Origin: Verrucomicrobiia bacterium
GTDB taxonomy: Bacteria > Verrucomicrobiota > Verrucomicrobiia > CAIQCK01
Direction: 5' to 3'
NCBI GenBank assembly: GCA_026417675.1
Contig: JAOACV010000169.1
Location: 1-6,269, forward strand
Length of the DNA: 6,269 nt
The translations under genes and the position numbers were made by a program. The notes under the pieces are model-generated. The model saw only the letters and a list, made by a program, of their open reading frames with translations. It made no database searches and was not told the DNA's origin. This document shows, one piece after another, positions 1 through 6,115 of the stretch. Every line of letters begins with the position of its first letter. Within the stretch, counting starts at the first letter, position 1.

Positions 1-700
1 GACCACGGTAGAACCACACAGGAAGCCCCGGCAGCGGCTTCAGGAAGATTCGCCGCAGCCAGCGAACGAACCCGTGCCGGCACACCTGCTGGCGGAGGCT
101 CTTCTCGGTGTAGCGGTTGATGTGCATACCGCGCGTCTCCTCGATCTCGTCCGACGCGTCTTTCGTGGACGACCTGCCGCCCGCAGCGAGCACGTCGTCG
201 TCCTTTTCGTAGAACGGCGTGCAAACGACCAACGCGCCGCCCCGTTCGATCCGCTGCGCGAGCAGCGGTAACATTTGCTCCACCTCGCGGCGCGGGATGT
301 GTTCTATGGAGTCCAGCATCAAAACGTGGCGAAACGCGCTTTCGCCGCGGGTGCTGTTCAAATAGTCGAGCACGTCAGCGCAGATCAGTTCGTAGCGGTC
401 GGCGGAGAACTCGCGCAACGTCTCGCGCGCGATGTCCACGGCGGCTTGAGCGAAGTCCACGCCGACCACGCGGGACGCGCCGTGCTGGAGCGCGTAGCGG
501 ATCGCCTCGCCGCGGCCAAAGCCGATATCCAACACGGTCGCGCCGTCGAAGTCCAGCCGGTCGAGCAACCGTTGCGCCCGCCGGTAAATGCGGCCCTTGG
601 CCCAGTCCTCAACGCCGTCGGCGCCGTAGGGGACCCGGTTGCCTTGTTCGTCCTCGTGCAAAAAATACGCTCGCGTGTATTTCTCGCGCAGCCAACCCAT
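1..700 (-). CDS. Class I SAM-dependent methyltransferase (3' end outside window)
   Basis: The frame is open from an ATG at 700 to the window edge and gives 233 residues without a stop, so the C-terminus is missing. It reads as a Rossmann-fold methyltransferase that moves a methyl group from S-adenosylmethionine to an unknown acceptor. Motif I is VLDIGFGRG at residues 56-64, the ribose-binding acid is D82 in VVGVD, a CAD motif sits at 107-109, and LDSIEHI (129-135) is followed by GGALVVCTPF (154-163), the usual order of strands 1 to 5. The segment GMHINRY near residue 191 also recurs in this family. The start is firm: AGGAG lies 10 bp upstream and an in-frame stop (749-751) has no other start codon after it. 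It diverges from the acyltransferase at 869. The sugar-transferase neighbours suggest a glycan or lipid-linked substrate; this is inference. Confidence 0.9.
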   Translation of the reverse strand, partial: MGWLREKYTRAYFLHEDEQGNRVPYGADGVEDWAKGRIYRRAQRLLDRLDFDGATVLDIGFGRGEAIRYALQHGASRVVGVDFAQAAVDIARETLREFSADRYELICADVLDYLNSTRGESAFRHVLMLDSIEHIPRREVEQMLPLLAQRIERGGALVVCTPFYEKDDDVLAAGGRSSTKDASDEIEETRGMHINRYTEKSLRQQVCRHGFVRWLRRIFLKPLPGLPVWFYRG

Positions 701-710
701 GAATCCAAAT

Positions 711-715
711 CTCCT
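711..715 (-). promoter_or_regulatory. Shine-Dalgarno site for the methyltransferase starting at 700
   Basis: The minus strand reads AGGAG here, 10 bases before the ATG at 698-700. It supports that ATG as the true start. No in-frame ATG, GTG or TTG lies between the upstream stop at 749-751 and this ATG. Confidence 0.6.
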
Positions 716-812
716 GTGAGCACAAGGCTCGTCGTTTCGATCACTCGCTCAAATCGCGCCGGCAGTCTAGCGGCGGCGGGCCGGATTGCAACAGCAACCA
801 CCTGAGAATGCG

Positions 813-836
813 TTTGACCTTGCAGGCCGGGTCAAA
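813..836. repeat. 7-bp perfect inverted repeat upstream of the acyltransferase gene
   Basis: TTTGACC at 813-819 is mirrored exactly by GGTCAAA at 830-836 across a 10-bp spacer, inside the divergent gap between the methyltransferase (start 700) and the acyltransferase (start 869). The left arm contains TTGACC (814-819), which resembles a -35 box. The hexamer 17 bp further on (837-842, GAACAT) is a poor -10. It could be an operator dyad or a small mRNA hairpin. A repeat of this size can also arise by chance in a gap this long. Confidence 0.35.
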
Positions 837-868
837 GAACATCCCGAGGCCAGAATAAGAGAAGGCGT

Positions 869-1405
869 ATGCGGAAACTCATTCTCAAGACTCGCCGGAA
901 GTTCGACAAATACCTCAACCGGTGCCGCATTTGGAAACTGCGTTTGCTCGGCGCCCAGATCGGGCGCGGCGTCCGCTGTTACGGCAAGATCATTCTCCAC
1001 GGCGACCCGCGGAACCTGACGATCGGCGAGGGAGCGGCCTTGAGCGCGTATGTGCTGCTCAATTGCAGGGACCGGTTGACGATTGGCAAGGGCGCGGTGG
1101 TGTCCGCGTTCGCTCAGATTTACACCGCCGGTCTTGATCTGACCCAGCGACCGCCGCGGGACCACGCTTCCGCGCCGGTGGTCATCGAAGACTACGCGTG
1201 GCTGGCCGGCAACGTGATCGTATCGGCTGGCGTGACTGTCGGCAAATACTCCTGCGTCGCCGCGGGAAGCGTGGTGACCGAGGATGTCAAGCCCGGTTGG
1301 CTCTACGGCGGCGTGCCCGCCAAACCCATCAAGCCCCTAGAGGCAGTCGCGGCGGAGATGAACGCCGCGCAAACTCCAGCAGGCAAGCCGAATCCTGTGT
1401 CCTGA
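869..1405 (+). CDS. Hexapeptide-repeat (left-handed beta-helix) acyltransferase, WcaF/NodL-like
   Basis: This 178-residue protein has the build of the sugar O-acetyltransferases of the WcaF/NodL/maltose acetyltransferase type, which use acetyl-CoA to acylate sugar hydroxyls and act as trimers. Repeated I-G-x-G turns appear at 31-34 (IGRG), 52-55 (IGEG) and 72-75 (IGKG). The C-terminal half carries VIEDYAWLAGNVIVSAGVTVG (broken at 105-125), then AAGSVVTEDV at 131-140 and the closing GGVPAKPI at 147-154. The first 25 residues are rich in Arg and Lys. The family's catalytic histidine, normally in a G-x-H-D turn, appears to be replaced: the turn reads A-G-L-D at 87-90. The start has GAGAAGG just upstream (859-865). 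The gene converges on the GT4 gene, with 27 bp between stops. Role in decorating a surface glycan is inferred. Confidence 0.88.
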   Translation: MRKLILKTRRKFDKYLNRCRIWKLRLLGAQIGRGVRCYGKIILHGDPRNLTIGEGAALSAYVLLNCRDRLTIGKGAVVSAFAQIYTAGLDLTQRPPRDHASAPVVIEDYAWLAGNVIVSAGVTVGKYSCVAAGSVVTEDVKPGWLYGGVPAKPIKPLEAVAAEMNAAQTPAGKPNPVS

Positions 1406-1424
1406 ACCTCGCCACTGGATGCGC

Positions 1425-1453
1425 CGCGTTCGCTAACTTTTGGCCAGAACGCG
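1425..1453. repeat. Inverted repeat at the convergent junction of the acyltransferase and GT4 genes
   Basis: CGCGTTC at 1425-1431 pairs exactly with GAACGCG at 1447-1453 around a 15-base loop that includes the TAG stop of the GT4 gene (1433-1435). It sits just after the acyltransferase stop, where a two-way terminator could be expected. Neither strand shows a following run of T, so it does not qualify as an ordinary intrinsic terminator. Confidence 0.25.
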
Positions 1454-2569
1454 CCTGTAAAGCTCGGCGTATTGGCCGGCAATGGGGCGCCAATCGTAGC
1501 GCGTGACGTCTTCGCGATTGGCTCGCTCCATCTGACCGCGTAGGGCGTCATCGGAAAGGAGCTTCTGGATGGCATCCGCCCATGCGGCGACGTTTTCGGC
1601 GGGAACGATCAGACCGTTGCGCCCGTCGGTGACGATCTCCTGAACCGCGGGCAGGTCGCTGGCGACGACCGCACGACCGGCCGCCATCGCCTCGATCAGC
1701 ACCAACCCGAAGGCTTCCGACCCGCGCGACGGAAAAGCCACCACGCGCGCGCCGGCGTAAATCTTCCGTTTGATCTCGCCGCTGACGTAACCGGGAAAGC
1801 AAACTGCGCCAACGCCACGGGGCAGTTCCTCTATGCGGCGACAGACCGGAAGGCCGAGCGCGCCCGCTTGTTTCTCCAAGACCTCCTGTTCGGGGCCTTG
1901 CCCCGCAACGACAAATGACGGCGCACTGCCTTGTTGTTTCAACCGCGCGACAGCTTCCAACAGCGTGCCGAAGCCCTTCTGCGCCACCAATCGGCCGATG
2001 GCCAGCACATACCCGTCCGCCGGCGGCGGCCCCGGCGCGCCCCATGCTGCCAGGTCGAGACCGTTGGTAATGATGCAACTCTTGGCGCGCACGTCGGCGA
2101 ACTGATAAGCCAGCTCGGCCATCGCGGTCGAGAGATGCGTGACGGCGCTCGCGTCGGTCAGGATAAGACGGCATCGCCGGCGAACATCGGGCCGTCGCAT
2201 GCGTGAGGAGGTCATCGCGATGTCCCCGTGGCTGGTGACCACGTAGGGCAGGCCGGTCCGTTTCGCCACCTCGCGCGCCGCCCAGCCGCCGCGATACAAG
2301 CCGTGCGCATGGATCAAATCCACGTCGTTTTTCCGGCACCAGGAAACGATGCGTCTGGCCGCAAACGGCAGACTCCAGAAAGCCGGCTTCGGCAGCGGGC
2401 CGTGGACACACTTTGTCCCGCCGGGCAGCGGCCCTTCCGCGGCGGAGGGGTCGCTGCTATAGATCGCCACCTCGACGCCGAACGCACGCAAATGATTGCT
2501 CAACGCGCCAAAGACCTCGATCGTGGCGTCGCGCCGGACATGGTATTTGGTCAGAAACAGCACTCGCAT
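1433..2569 (-). CDS. Glycosyltransferase family 4 (GT-B fold, retaining)
   Basis: This 378-residue protein has the full length and both Rossmann domains of a GT4 enzyme, which transfers a sugar from a nucleotide donor to a glycan or lipid acceptor on the cytoplasmic side. The N-terminus MRVLFLTKYH is the first strand. DLIHAHG (84-90) and TSHGD (112-116) are acceptor-domain signatures. ITNGLDLAAW (167-176) leads into the donor domain, where IGRLVAQKG (191-199) supplies the phosphate-binding Arg193 and Lys198. The E-x7-E motif is complete: E285 in SEAFG and E293 in LIEAMAAG. The ending (YDW, then QYAELYRRVL) is also typical. Start ATG lies 6 bp beyond the stop of the upstream methyltransferase, so the two are probably one transcript and coupled. 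Donor and acceptor sugars cannot be told from sequence. Confidence 0.95.
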   Translation of the reverse strand: MRVLFLTKYHVRRDATIEVFGALSNHLRAFGVEVAIYSSDPSAAEGPLPGGTKCVHGPLPKPAFWSLPFAARRIVSWCRKNDVDLIHAHGLYRGGWAAREVAKRTGLPYVVTSHGDIAMTSSRMRRPDVRRRCRLILTDASAVTHLSTAMAELAYQFADVRAKSCIITNGLDLAAWGAPGPPPADGYVLAIGRLVAQKGFGTLLEAVARLKQQGSAPSFVVAGQGPEQEVLEKQAGALGLPVCRRIEELPRGVGAVCFPGYVSGEIKRKIYAGARVVAFPSRGSEAFGLVLIEAMAAGRAVVASDLPAVQEIVTDGRNGLIVPAENVAAWADAIQKLLSDDALRGQMERANREDVTRYDWRPIAGQYAELYRRVLAKS

Positions 2570-2575
2570 GGGCCG

Positions 2576-3256
2576 TCACGAGCTGGTCCAGACATCGGCG
2601 CGCGGGGAAATGCGGTTGCTCTTGCGCATGCGCCGGTAGATGAATTTCAGGAAGGGCGCGTAGAGCCGGATAAACCGTCGCACGCGCTGGTAACGCAGTG
2701 TGTGCCGGATCATCTCCGTGTCTTGTCCCAGCAGCGCAATCAGCGAATCCTCGTGCGGCACAAACAGCGCCGGGCCGAAGGGCGCCAAGTCCGCGCGCGT
2801 CCACCGCGAACGATGCTGTTCGAGAGGATTGCCAAGCTCGGCCCCCTGCCGCGCCGGGCGGTGCGGCGTGCTGACGATGACGTTGCGCCCCAGCCGCCGG
2901 CATTGGCGAAGCAACTCCAACCCGGCGTCCCGCTCCAAGTGCTCCAGCGTGTCTATCAACAGCACCAGATCGTAGGGGCCGTCTAGCTTCGGCATGATCT
3001 CCAGCGCGTTGCCCACGTGCACCTGGTCGTAGATGAACTTGTGCAGCGGCGTCAGATAACCGCCAAAGCCCTCGATCGCCTCCATCCGCCGGCGCCAAGG
3101 GTCGTTGGGGCCGTGATCCAGCGCCAACTCCAGATACTCGCGCGCCAACACGCCGTATTTGCCGCAGCCGCAGCCAACGTCCAGGATGCTTTGGGGGTCG
3201 AGATACACCATCATCCCCACGACATCCTGCAATTGGTTGAAATGGCTGGTCGGCAT
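2576..3256 (-). CDS. Class I SAM-dependent methyltransferase
   Basis: This 226-residue protein carries the SAM-binding loop ILDVGCGCG at 24-32, an EAIEGF segment at 59-64 in place of the usual acid-ended strand 2, VGNAL at 81-85, and YDLVLLIDTLEHLE at 95-108. The strand-5 region NVIVSTPHR (125-133) is followed by GNPLEQHRSRW (142-152), a pattern common in methyltransferases of polysaccharide clusters. The C-terminal third is very basic (RVRRFIRLY, RRMRKSNR), which might favour contact with membrane or a charged glycan. GGAG at 3268-3271 lies 11 bp before the ATG. A 91-bp gap separates it from the GINT1-N-like gene upstream. Its stop lies 6 bp before the GT4 start. The likely role is methylation of the glycan or its lipid carrier; substrate unknown. 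Confidence 0.92.
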   Translation of the reverse strand: MPTSHFNQLQDVVGMMVYLDPQSILDVGCGCGKYGVLAREYLELALDHGPNDPWRRRMEAIEGFGGYLTPLHKFIYDQVHVGNALEIMPKLDGPYDLVLLIDTLEHLERDAGLELLRQCRRLGRNVIVSTPHRPARQGAELGNPLEQHRSRWTRADLAPFGPALFVPHEDSLIALLGQDTEMIRHTLRYQRVRRFIRLYAPFLKFIYRRMRKSNRISPRADVWTSS

Positions 3257-3347
3257 TTACTTTCTTTCTCCGTGGCGATTCGCAACAAACGTTTTCCAGC
3301 AGTCTAGTAGATGCCCACCCCACCGCAACCGGAAAAGACGCGCGGCG

Positions 3348-4262
3348 TTACGCGGCATCGCCGGGCAACAGCCGCAGCGCGTCCATCACCAGCAACCCGT
3401 CGTGCCAGTCCATGTGGTGCAGGCCGCGCCAGCCGCCGGCTTCCTCGCCGCTCATTCGCCACACCCGGCGCTCGCGGAACCGGCGCGGCGTTAACGTGGT
3501 GATCTCCGAGAGGTTCAGCGCGTGCCCGTAGCGGCGCACGCAATCCTGGGAGGGCCGAAGCAGCCGGCCGCTGGCATCGCGAAAGACCCGCCCGGCCGGC
3601 CGCGCGCAACTATAGTCCCGCACCAACGGATTGGCCGGATGAGCGCTCCACTGGTCGCTCAGCGGACTATCAGCGTGAAATGCGAACAGCGTTTCGTTCA
3701 TGCGCAGCTTGCCCTGCTTGGCCGTGCAAAACAGCCACCAACGACCGTCATGCTCGAACAACGTCGCATCGGCCAGCGCCCTCCCGGCGATCAGCGTCCT
3801 AACGAACTGCCAGCGTAGCGGAAACTCCGCGCAGCGATAGAGGTCCACGCTGCTCGTTCCCGACGTTTCCGGGACCATGTAGAGCTGCCCGTCGAACTCG
3901 AACAGAAACGGGTAGGAAAGGTGGCGCGGCTCGACGACCACCGGCACTGGCGCGCCGACCGGCTGGAGATGCGAGTCCAACTCAATCACGCTGATGTGCG
4001 CGCGGCCGGTTGCAAACACGAACTCCTCGACGAAGACGTAGTAACGTCCGTGCTGCGACCACGCAAACGGGTCGGCCCAGAACACCTCGTCGGGCGGAAA
4101 AATTCGCTGCAGGGTTTGCGCCTGCGGGTGACAGCGCTCGGTCTGGTCGCGCCAGCCGGCCAGAAGGAACCATTGGTGCCTCCGGCCCTGCTCCTCCGCA
4201 CGGTCGGCGGCCTTGCCCGCGCGCCGCGCTCGATTCTGCAACCACCGCCGGAAAGGATTCAT
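3348..4262 (-). CDS. GINT1-N-like protein (glucosamine inositolphosphorylceramide transferase family, N-terminal domain only)
   Basis: This 304-residue protein resembles the N-terminal domain of plant GINT1, a beta-propeller-like fold that in plants precedes a GT64 catalytic domain absent here. Visible landmarks in order are FWADPFAW (61-68), YYVFVEEF (74-81), HLSYPFLFEFDGQLYMV (114-130) with PET after it, ADATLFEHDGRWWLF (164-178), CARPAGRVF (219-227), RPSQDC and YGHALNL (236-251), and GLHHMDW (280-286). The repeated 'E-x-D/H-G-x-x-Y/W' strands fit propeller blades. The first 30 residues are basic and lack a clear signal peptide, so it is probably cytoplasmic. The ATG is preceded by GGAGG with a 7-base spacer and follows the upstream GNAT stop by 3 bp. 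Bacterial members often sit beside sugar-modifying enzymes; their activity is not clear, and I assign none. Confidence 0.78.
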   Translation of the reverse strand: MNPFRRWLQNRARRAGKAADRAEEQGRRHQWFLLAGWRDQTERCHPQAQTLQRIFPPDEVFWADPFAWSQHGRYYVFVEEFVFATGRAHISVIELDSHLQPVGAPVPVVVEPRHLSYPFLFEFDGQLYMVPETSGTSSVDLYRCAEFPLRWQFVRTLIAGRALADATLFEHDGRWWLFCTAKQGKLRMNETLFAFHADSPLSDQWSAHPANPLVRDYSCARPAGRVFRDASGRLLRPSQDCVRRYGHALNLSEITTLTPRRFRERRVWRMSGEEAGGWRGLHHMDWHDGLLVMDALRLLPGDAA

Positions 4263-4265
4263 CGT

Positions 4266-5333
4266 CTATCCTCCATCGCCGTCGCCCTCCGTCAGGTATA
4301 ACTCAACATCCGGCAGGCGTCGGACGTGCAGAGGCTGCTGTTCTCCGGTCTTGAGCAGTTTCGGTTCGAAGCCGTGCCGCGCGAACGCCGCGCTTTGGGC
4401 GGGGCTACCGGCAAAGCCTTCGACCCGCTCCACGCCCAGTTTGCGGAGCTGCCGCAGCGCGCCCGCAAGCAACGCGTCCACGGCTTCGGAGTCGCCGCGA
4501 GCCGTCAACAGGTCCACGATCTTGCTCCTGAAGCGGTTCTTGTGGAAAAACGTCGAGAACACCACATAGCCGCGCAATTCGCCGCCGCGTTCCAAGATCA
4601 GAACGCGATAGGCGATGTCGGGATGGCGGCGATAACGCCAGTTCAACACCGCCGCGTCCCGGCGCGTGATGGCCGGGTATTCCGCGAGGGCGCGCTCCCA
4701 GAGGCGGTCAAAACGCGCGTCGAACTCGCCGTCGAACACCGCCACGGAGAGCGTCGGCCGCGGCATTTTCCCAATGGTCAAGTCCGCCCCGGCGGCGATC
4801 AGAGCGCCCAGAGGCCGGCCGAGCGCCTGTTGCAGCCGGTGACGATACGACACCCGCCGCATCCAGGCTCCAGTCCTCGGCGCGTGCGCGAACCCGATCC
4901 GAACTCCAATCACACTCATCGGTTCTGAGATATTCTTGGCAAGCTGAATGGGGCCGGCGGCGGGATGATTCAACAAGGCCGCCGCGATTCCGTTGGAAAG
5001 CTCTCCCGCCTTGGCCGACCCGCTTTTGCGCTGCTCGCGGAGTGCCTGTCGGGCCATGCCCCAGTGCACCAGCGCGTCCACCTGCCACCGCGCCATCACC
5101 GGCTTTCCGTGGATGAACAAACCGGCGGGCAGACAGCTCATGTTGGCAATAATCCGCCCCCGCCACTCGGCCACCACACCGTGATAGCCGGGTTTCTCCA
5201 ACCGCGGATCATCGCGCCACTGCCAGTCCCAACGCCGCTCGGCGCGCGCCGCCTGTTCGGCGTTATAGACCTCCGCCATGCACGCGATGATCTGCTGCTT
5301 GTCGCCGTCAGTGCCCGGTCGAATCTCAATCAT
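4266..5333 (-). CDS. GNAT-family N-acyltransferase, two-domain type
   Basis: This 355-residue protein starts like a GNAT domain (MIEIRPGTDGDKQQI) and has WDWQWRDDP at 35-43 and ARWQVDALVH at 81-90, a GNAT beta-4-like strand. The following acetyl-CoA loop (Q/R-x-x-G-x-G/A) is not clearly readable in 91-120. Later come AKNISEPM (132-139) and GVRIGF (143-148). The second half has RRDAAVLNWRYRRHP (224-238), GGELRGYVVF (250-259) and a helix-strand end with AFARHGF (316-322), which looks like a second, GNAT-like unit. At about 355 residues it is twice the length of a single GNAT domain. The ATG at 5333 was chosen because the frame extends upstream only to a TTG at 5441 with a Cys/Arg-rich, unfamilial tail. 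It heads the minus-strand run and probably acylates an amino-sugar; inference. Confidence 0.82.
   Translation of the reverse strand: MIEIRPGTDGDKQQIIACMAEVYNAEQAARAERRWDWQWRDDPRLEKPGYHGVVAEWRGRIIANMSCLPAGLFIHGKPVMARWQVDALVHWGMARQALREQRKSGSAKAGELSNGIAAALLNHPAAGPIQLAKNISEPMSVIGVRIGFAHAPRTGAWMRRVSYRHRLQQALGRPLGALIAAGADLTIGKMPRPTLSVAVFDGEFDARFDRLWERALAEYPAITRRDAAVLNWRYRRHPDIAYRVLILERGGELRGYVVFSTFFHKNRFRSKIVDLLTARGDSEAVDALLAGALRQLRKLGVERVEGFAGSPAQSAAFARHGFEPKLLKTGEQQPLHVRRLPDVELYLTEGDGDGG
4270..4274 (-). promoter_or_regulatory. Strong Shine-Dalgarno site for the GINT1-N-like gene, inside the GNAT gene
   Basis: The minus strand reads GGAGG within the final codons of the GNAT gene, 7 bases before the ATG at 4262. 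It fixes that start and suggests that ribosomes finishing the GNAT gene restart here. Confidence 0.65.
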
Positions 5334-5434
5334 GGCCGCTCGTCGCGCGCCAGTATCGCCGCACCTCGTCACGGCCGGCAACGATTTTTCGCAACCGCCG
5401 CAAGCAGGAGCACGCCGGCACGGAAACGGGTGAC

Positions 5435-5463
5435 TGGACAAGTCCCGCGGGTTGGCTTAAAAG
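5435..5463 (+). promoter_or_regulatory. Candidate sigma-70-type promoter for the DUF1080 gene
   Basis: TGGACA (5435-5440, five of six to TTGACA) is followed after exactly 17 bp by TAAAAG (5458-5463, four of six to TATAAT). Transcription would begin near 5470, one or two bases before the ATG at 5472, so the message would be almost leaderless. This agrees with the absence of a good Shine-Dalgarno site. The match is by eye only, and consensus boxes may differ in this phylum. Confidence 0.3.
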
Positions 5464-5471
5464 ACCAGGCC

Positions 5472-6110
5472 ATGAAACATACATTCTTTTATCTTCTCGC
5501 GGTCTCAGTGTGGCTGGCGGCGGCCCCTTCGCGCGCAGCCGACGGTTGGATCTCCATGTTTGACGGCAAAACGCTTAGCGGGTGGAAGTCCAACGAGGAG
5601 ACGCCCGGCTGTTTCACCGTCGAGGACGGCAAGCTCAAGGTCAGCGGCGGCCGGGCGCATCTCTTCTACGTCGGCGCTGACGGCAAGGCGAAATTCAAGA
5701 ACTTCGAGTTCAAAGCGAAGGTGATGACGACGCCCGGCTCCAACTCCGGCATTTATTTCCACACCGAGTTTCAGGAGAAGGGCTGGCCGGCCAAGGGTTA
5801 CGAGTGCCAGGTCAACACGACGCACAAGGATCCAAAGAAAACCGGCGGCATCTACGCCATCCAGGACGTGATGAACGACGCGCCTTCGAAAGACAACGAG
5901 TGGTGCGACTACTACATCAAGGTCCAAGGCAAACGCATCCTCGTGCAGATCAACGGCAAGACCACCGCCGACTGGACCGAGCCGGACGACTGGCAGCCGC
6001 CCAAGAACATGCCCGGACGCCGCATTGCGGAAGGCACGTTCTGTCTCCAAGGCCACGACCCGAAAAGCACGGTCTATTACAAGGACATCATGGTCCGGCC
6101 ACTGCCGTGA
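5472..6110 (+). CDS. Secreted 3-keto-disaccharide hydrolase family protein (DUF1080)
   Basis: This 212-residue protein belongs to the concanavalin-like DUF1080 family, some members of which cleave 3-keto-glycosides formed when sugars are oxidised. The N-terminus (MKHTFF, then a hydrophobic run to residue 18) is a signal peptide with likely cleavage after SRA at 20-22, giving an exported, probably periplasmic protein; there is no lipobox. Family signatures are MFDGKTLSGWK (29-39), FKNFEFKAKV (75-84), NSGIYFHTEF (91-100), KGYECQVN (108-115), TGGIYAI (124-130), EWCDYYIKVQGKRI (143-156), and the closing GTFCLQGHDP (188-197) with YYKDIMVRPL. All parts are present at normal length, so it looks intact. 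The start was chosen at the signal peptide: the frame stays open upstream to 4965, but that part is antisense to the GNAT gene. It diverges from GNAT and ends 5 bp before the convergent permease gene. Confidence 0.93.
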   Translation: MKHTFFYLLAVSVWLAAAPSRAADGWISMFDGKTLSGWKSNEETPGCFTVEDGKLKVSGGRAHLFYVGADGKAKFKNFEFKAKVMTTPGSNSGIYFHTEFQEKGWPAKGYECQVNTTHKDPKKTGGIYAIQDVMNDAPSKDNEWCDYYIKVQGKRILVQINGKTTADWTEPDDWQPPKNMPGRRIAEGTFCLQGHDPKSTVYYKDIMVRPLP

Positions 6111-6115
6111 GAATC

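Noticed and set aside
741..842. 33-codon minus-strand frame (ATG at 842, TGA at 741-743) just upstream of the methyltransferase, beginning MFFDPACKVKRILRW
   Set aside because: It has no Shine-Dalgarno site and no recognisable family. It could be a leader peptide or the relic end of a gene, but nothing visible separates it from chance.
1548..2411. 287-residue minus-strand frame inside the GT4 gene
   Set aside because: The GT4 frame carries the complete motif set; this alternative frame is Arg/Gly-rich and motif-free.
2228..2986. 252-residue plus-strand frame
   Set aside because: It is antisense to the GT4 and methyltransferase genes, spans their junction and shows no recognisable motif.
2457..3323. 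288-residue minus-strand frame over the methyltransferase
   Set aside because: It is in another frame across the methyltransferase and GT4 5' end, has no family motifs and an Arg/Ala/Gly-rich composition typical of shadow frames in GC-rich DNA.
3301..3328. Possible minus-strand promoter (TTGCGG, 16 bp, TAGACT) in the 91-bp gap before the methyltransferase at 3256
   Set aside because: Both boxes match the consensus poorly and the gap is short enough for read-through from the GINT1-N-like gene.
5352..5381. Possible minus-strand promoter (TTGCCG, 18 bp, GATACT) before the GNAT gene
   Set aside because: Only four of six bases match in each box and the spacing is not ideal; too weak to list as a feature.
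5334..5441. N-terminal extension of the GNAT protein from a TTG at 5441
   Set aside because: The added 36 residues do not resemble a GNAT N-terminus, the start codon is TTG without a ribosome site, and MIEIRPGTDGD is a typical family start.
4965..5471. Open plus-strand frame that runs directly into the DUF1080 gene, giving a 381-residue protein
   Set aside because: The first 169 residues are antisense to the well-supported GNAT gene and look compositionally random (Arg/Ala/Pro-rich). The signal peptide beginning at 5472 fits the true start.
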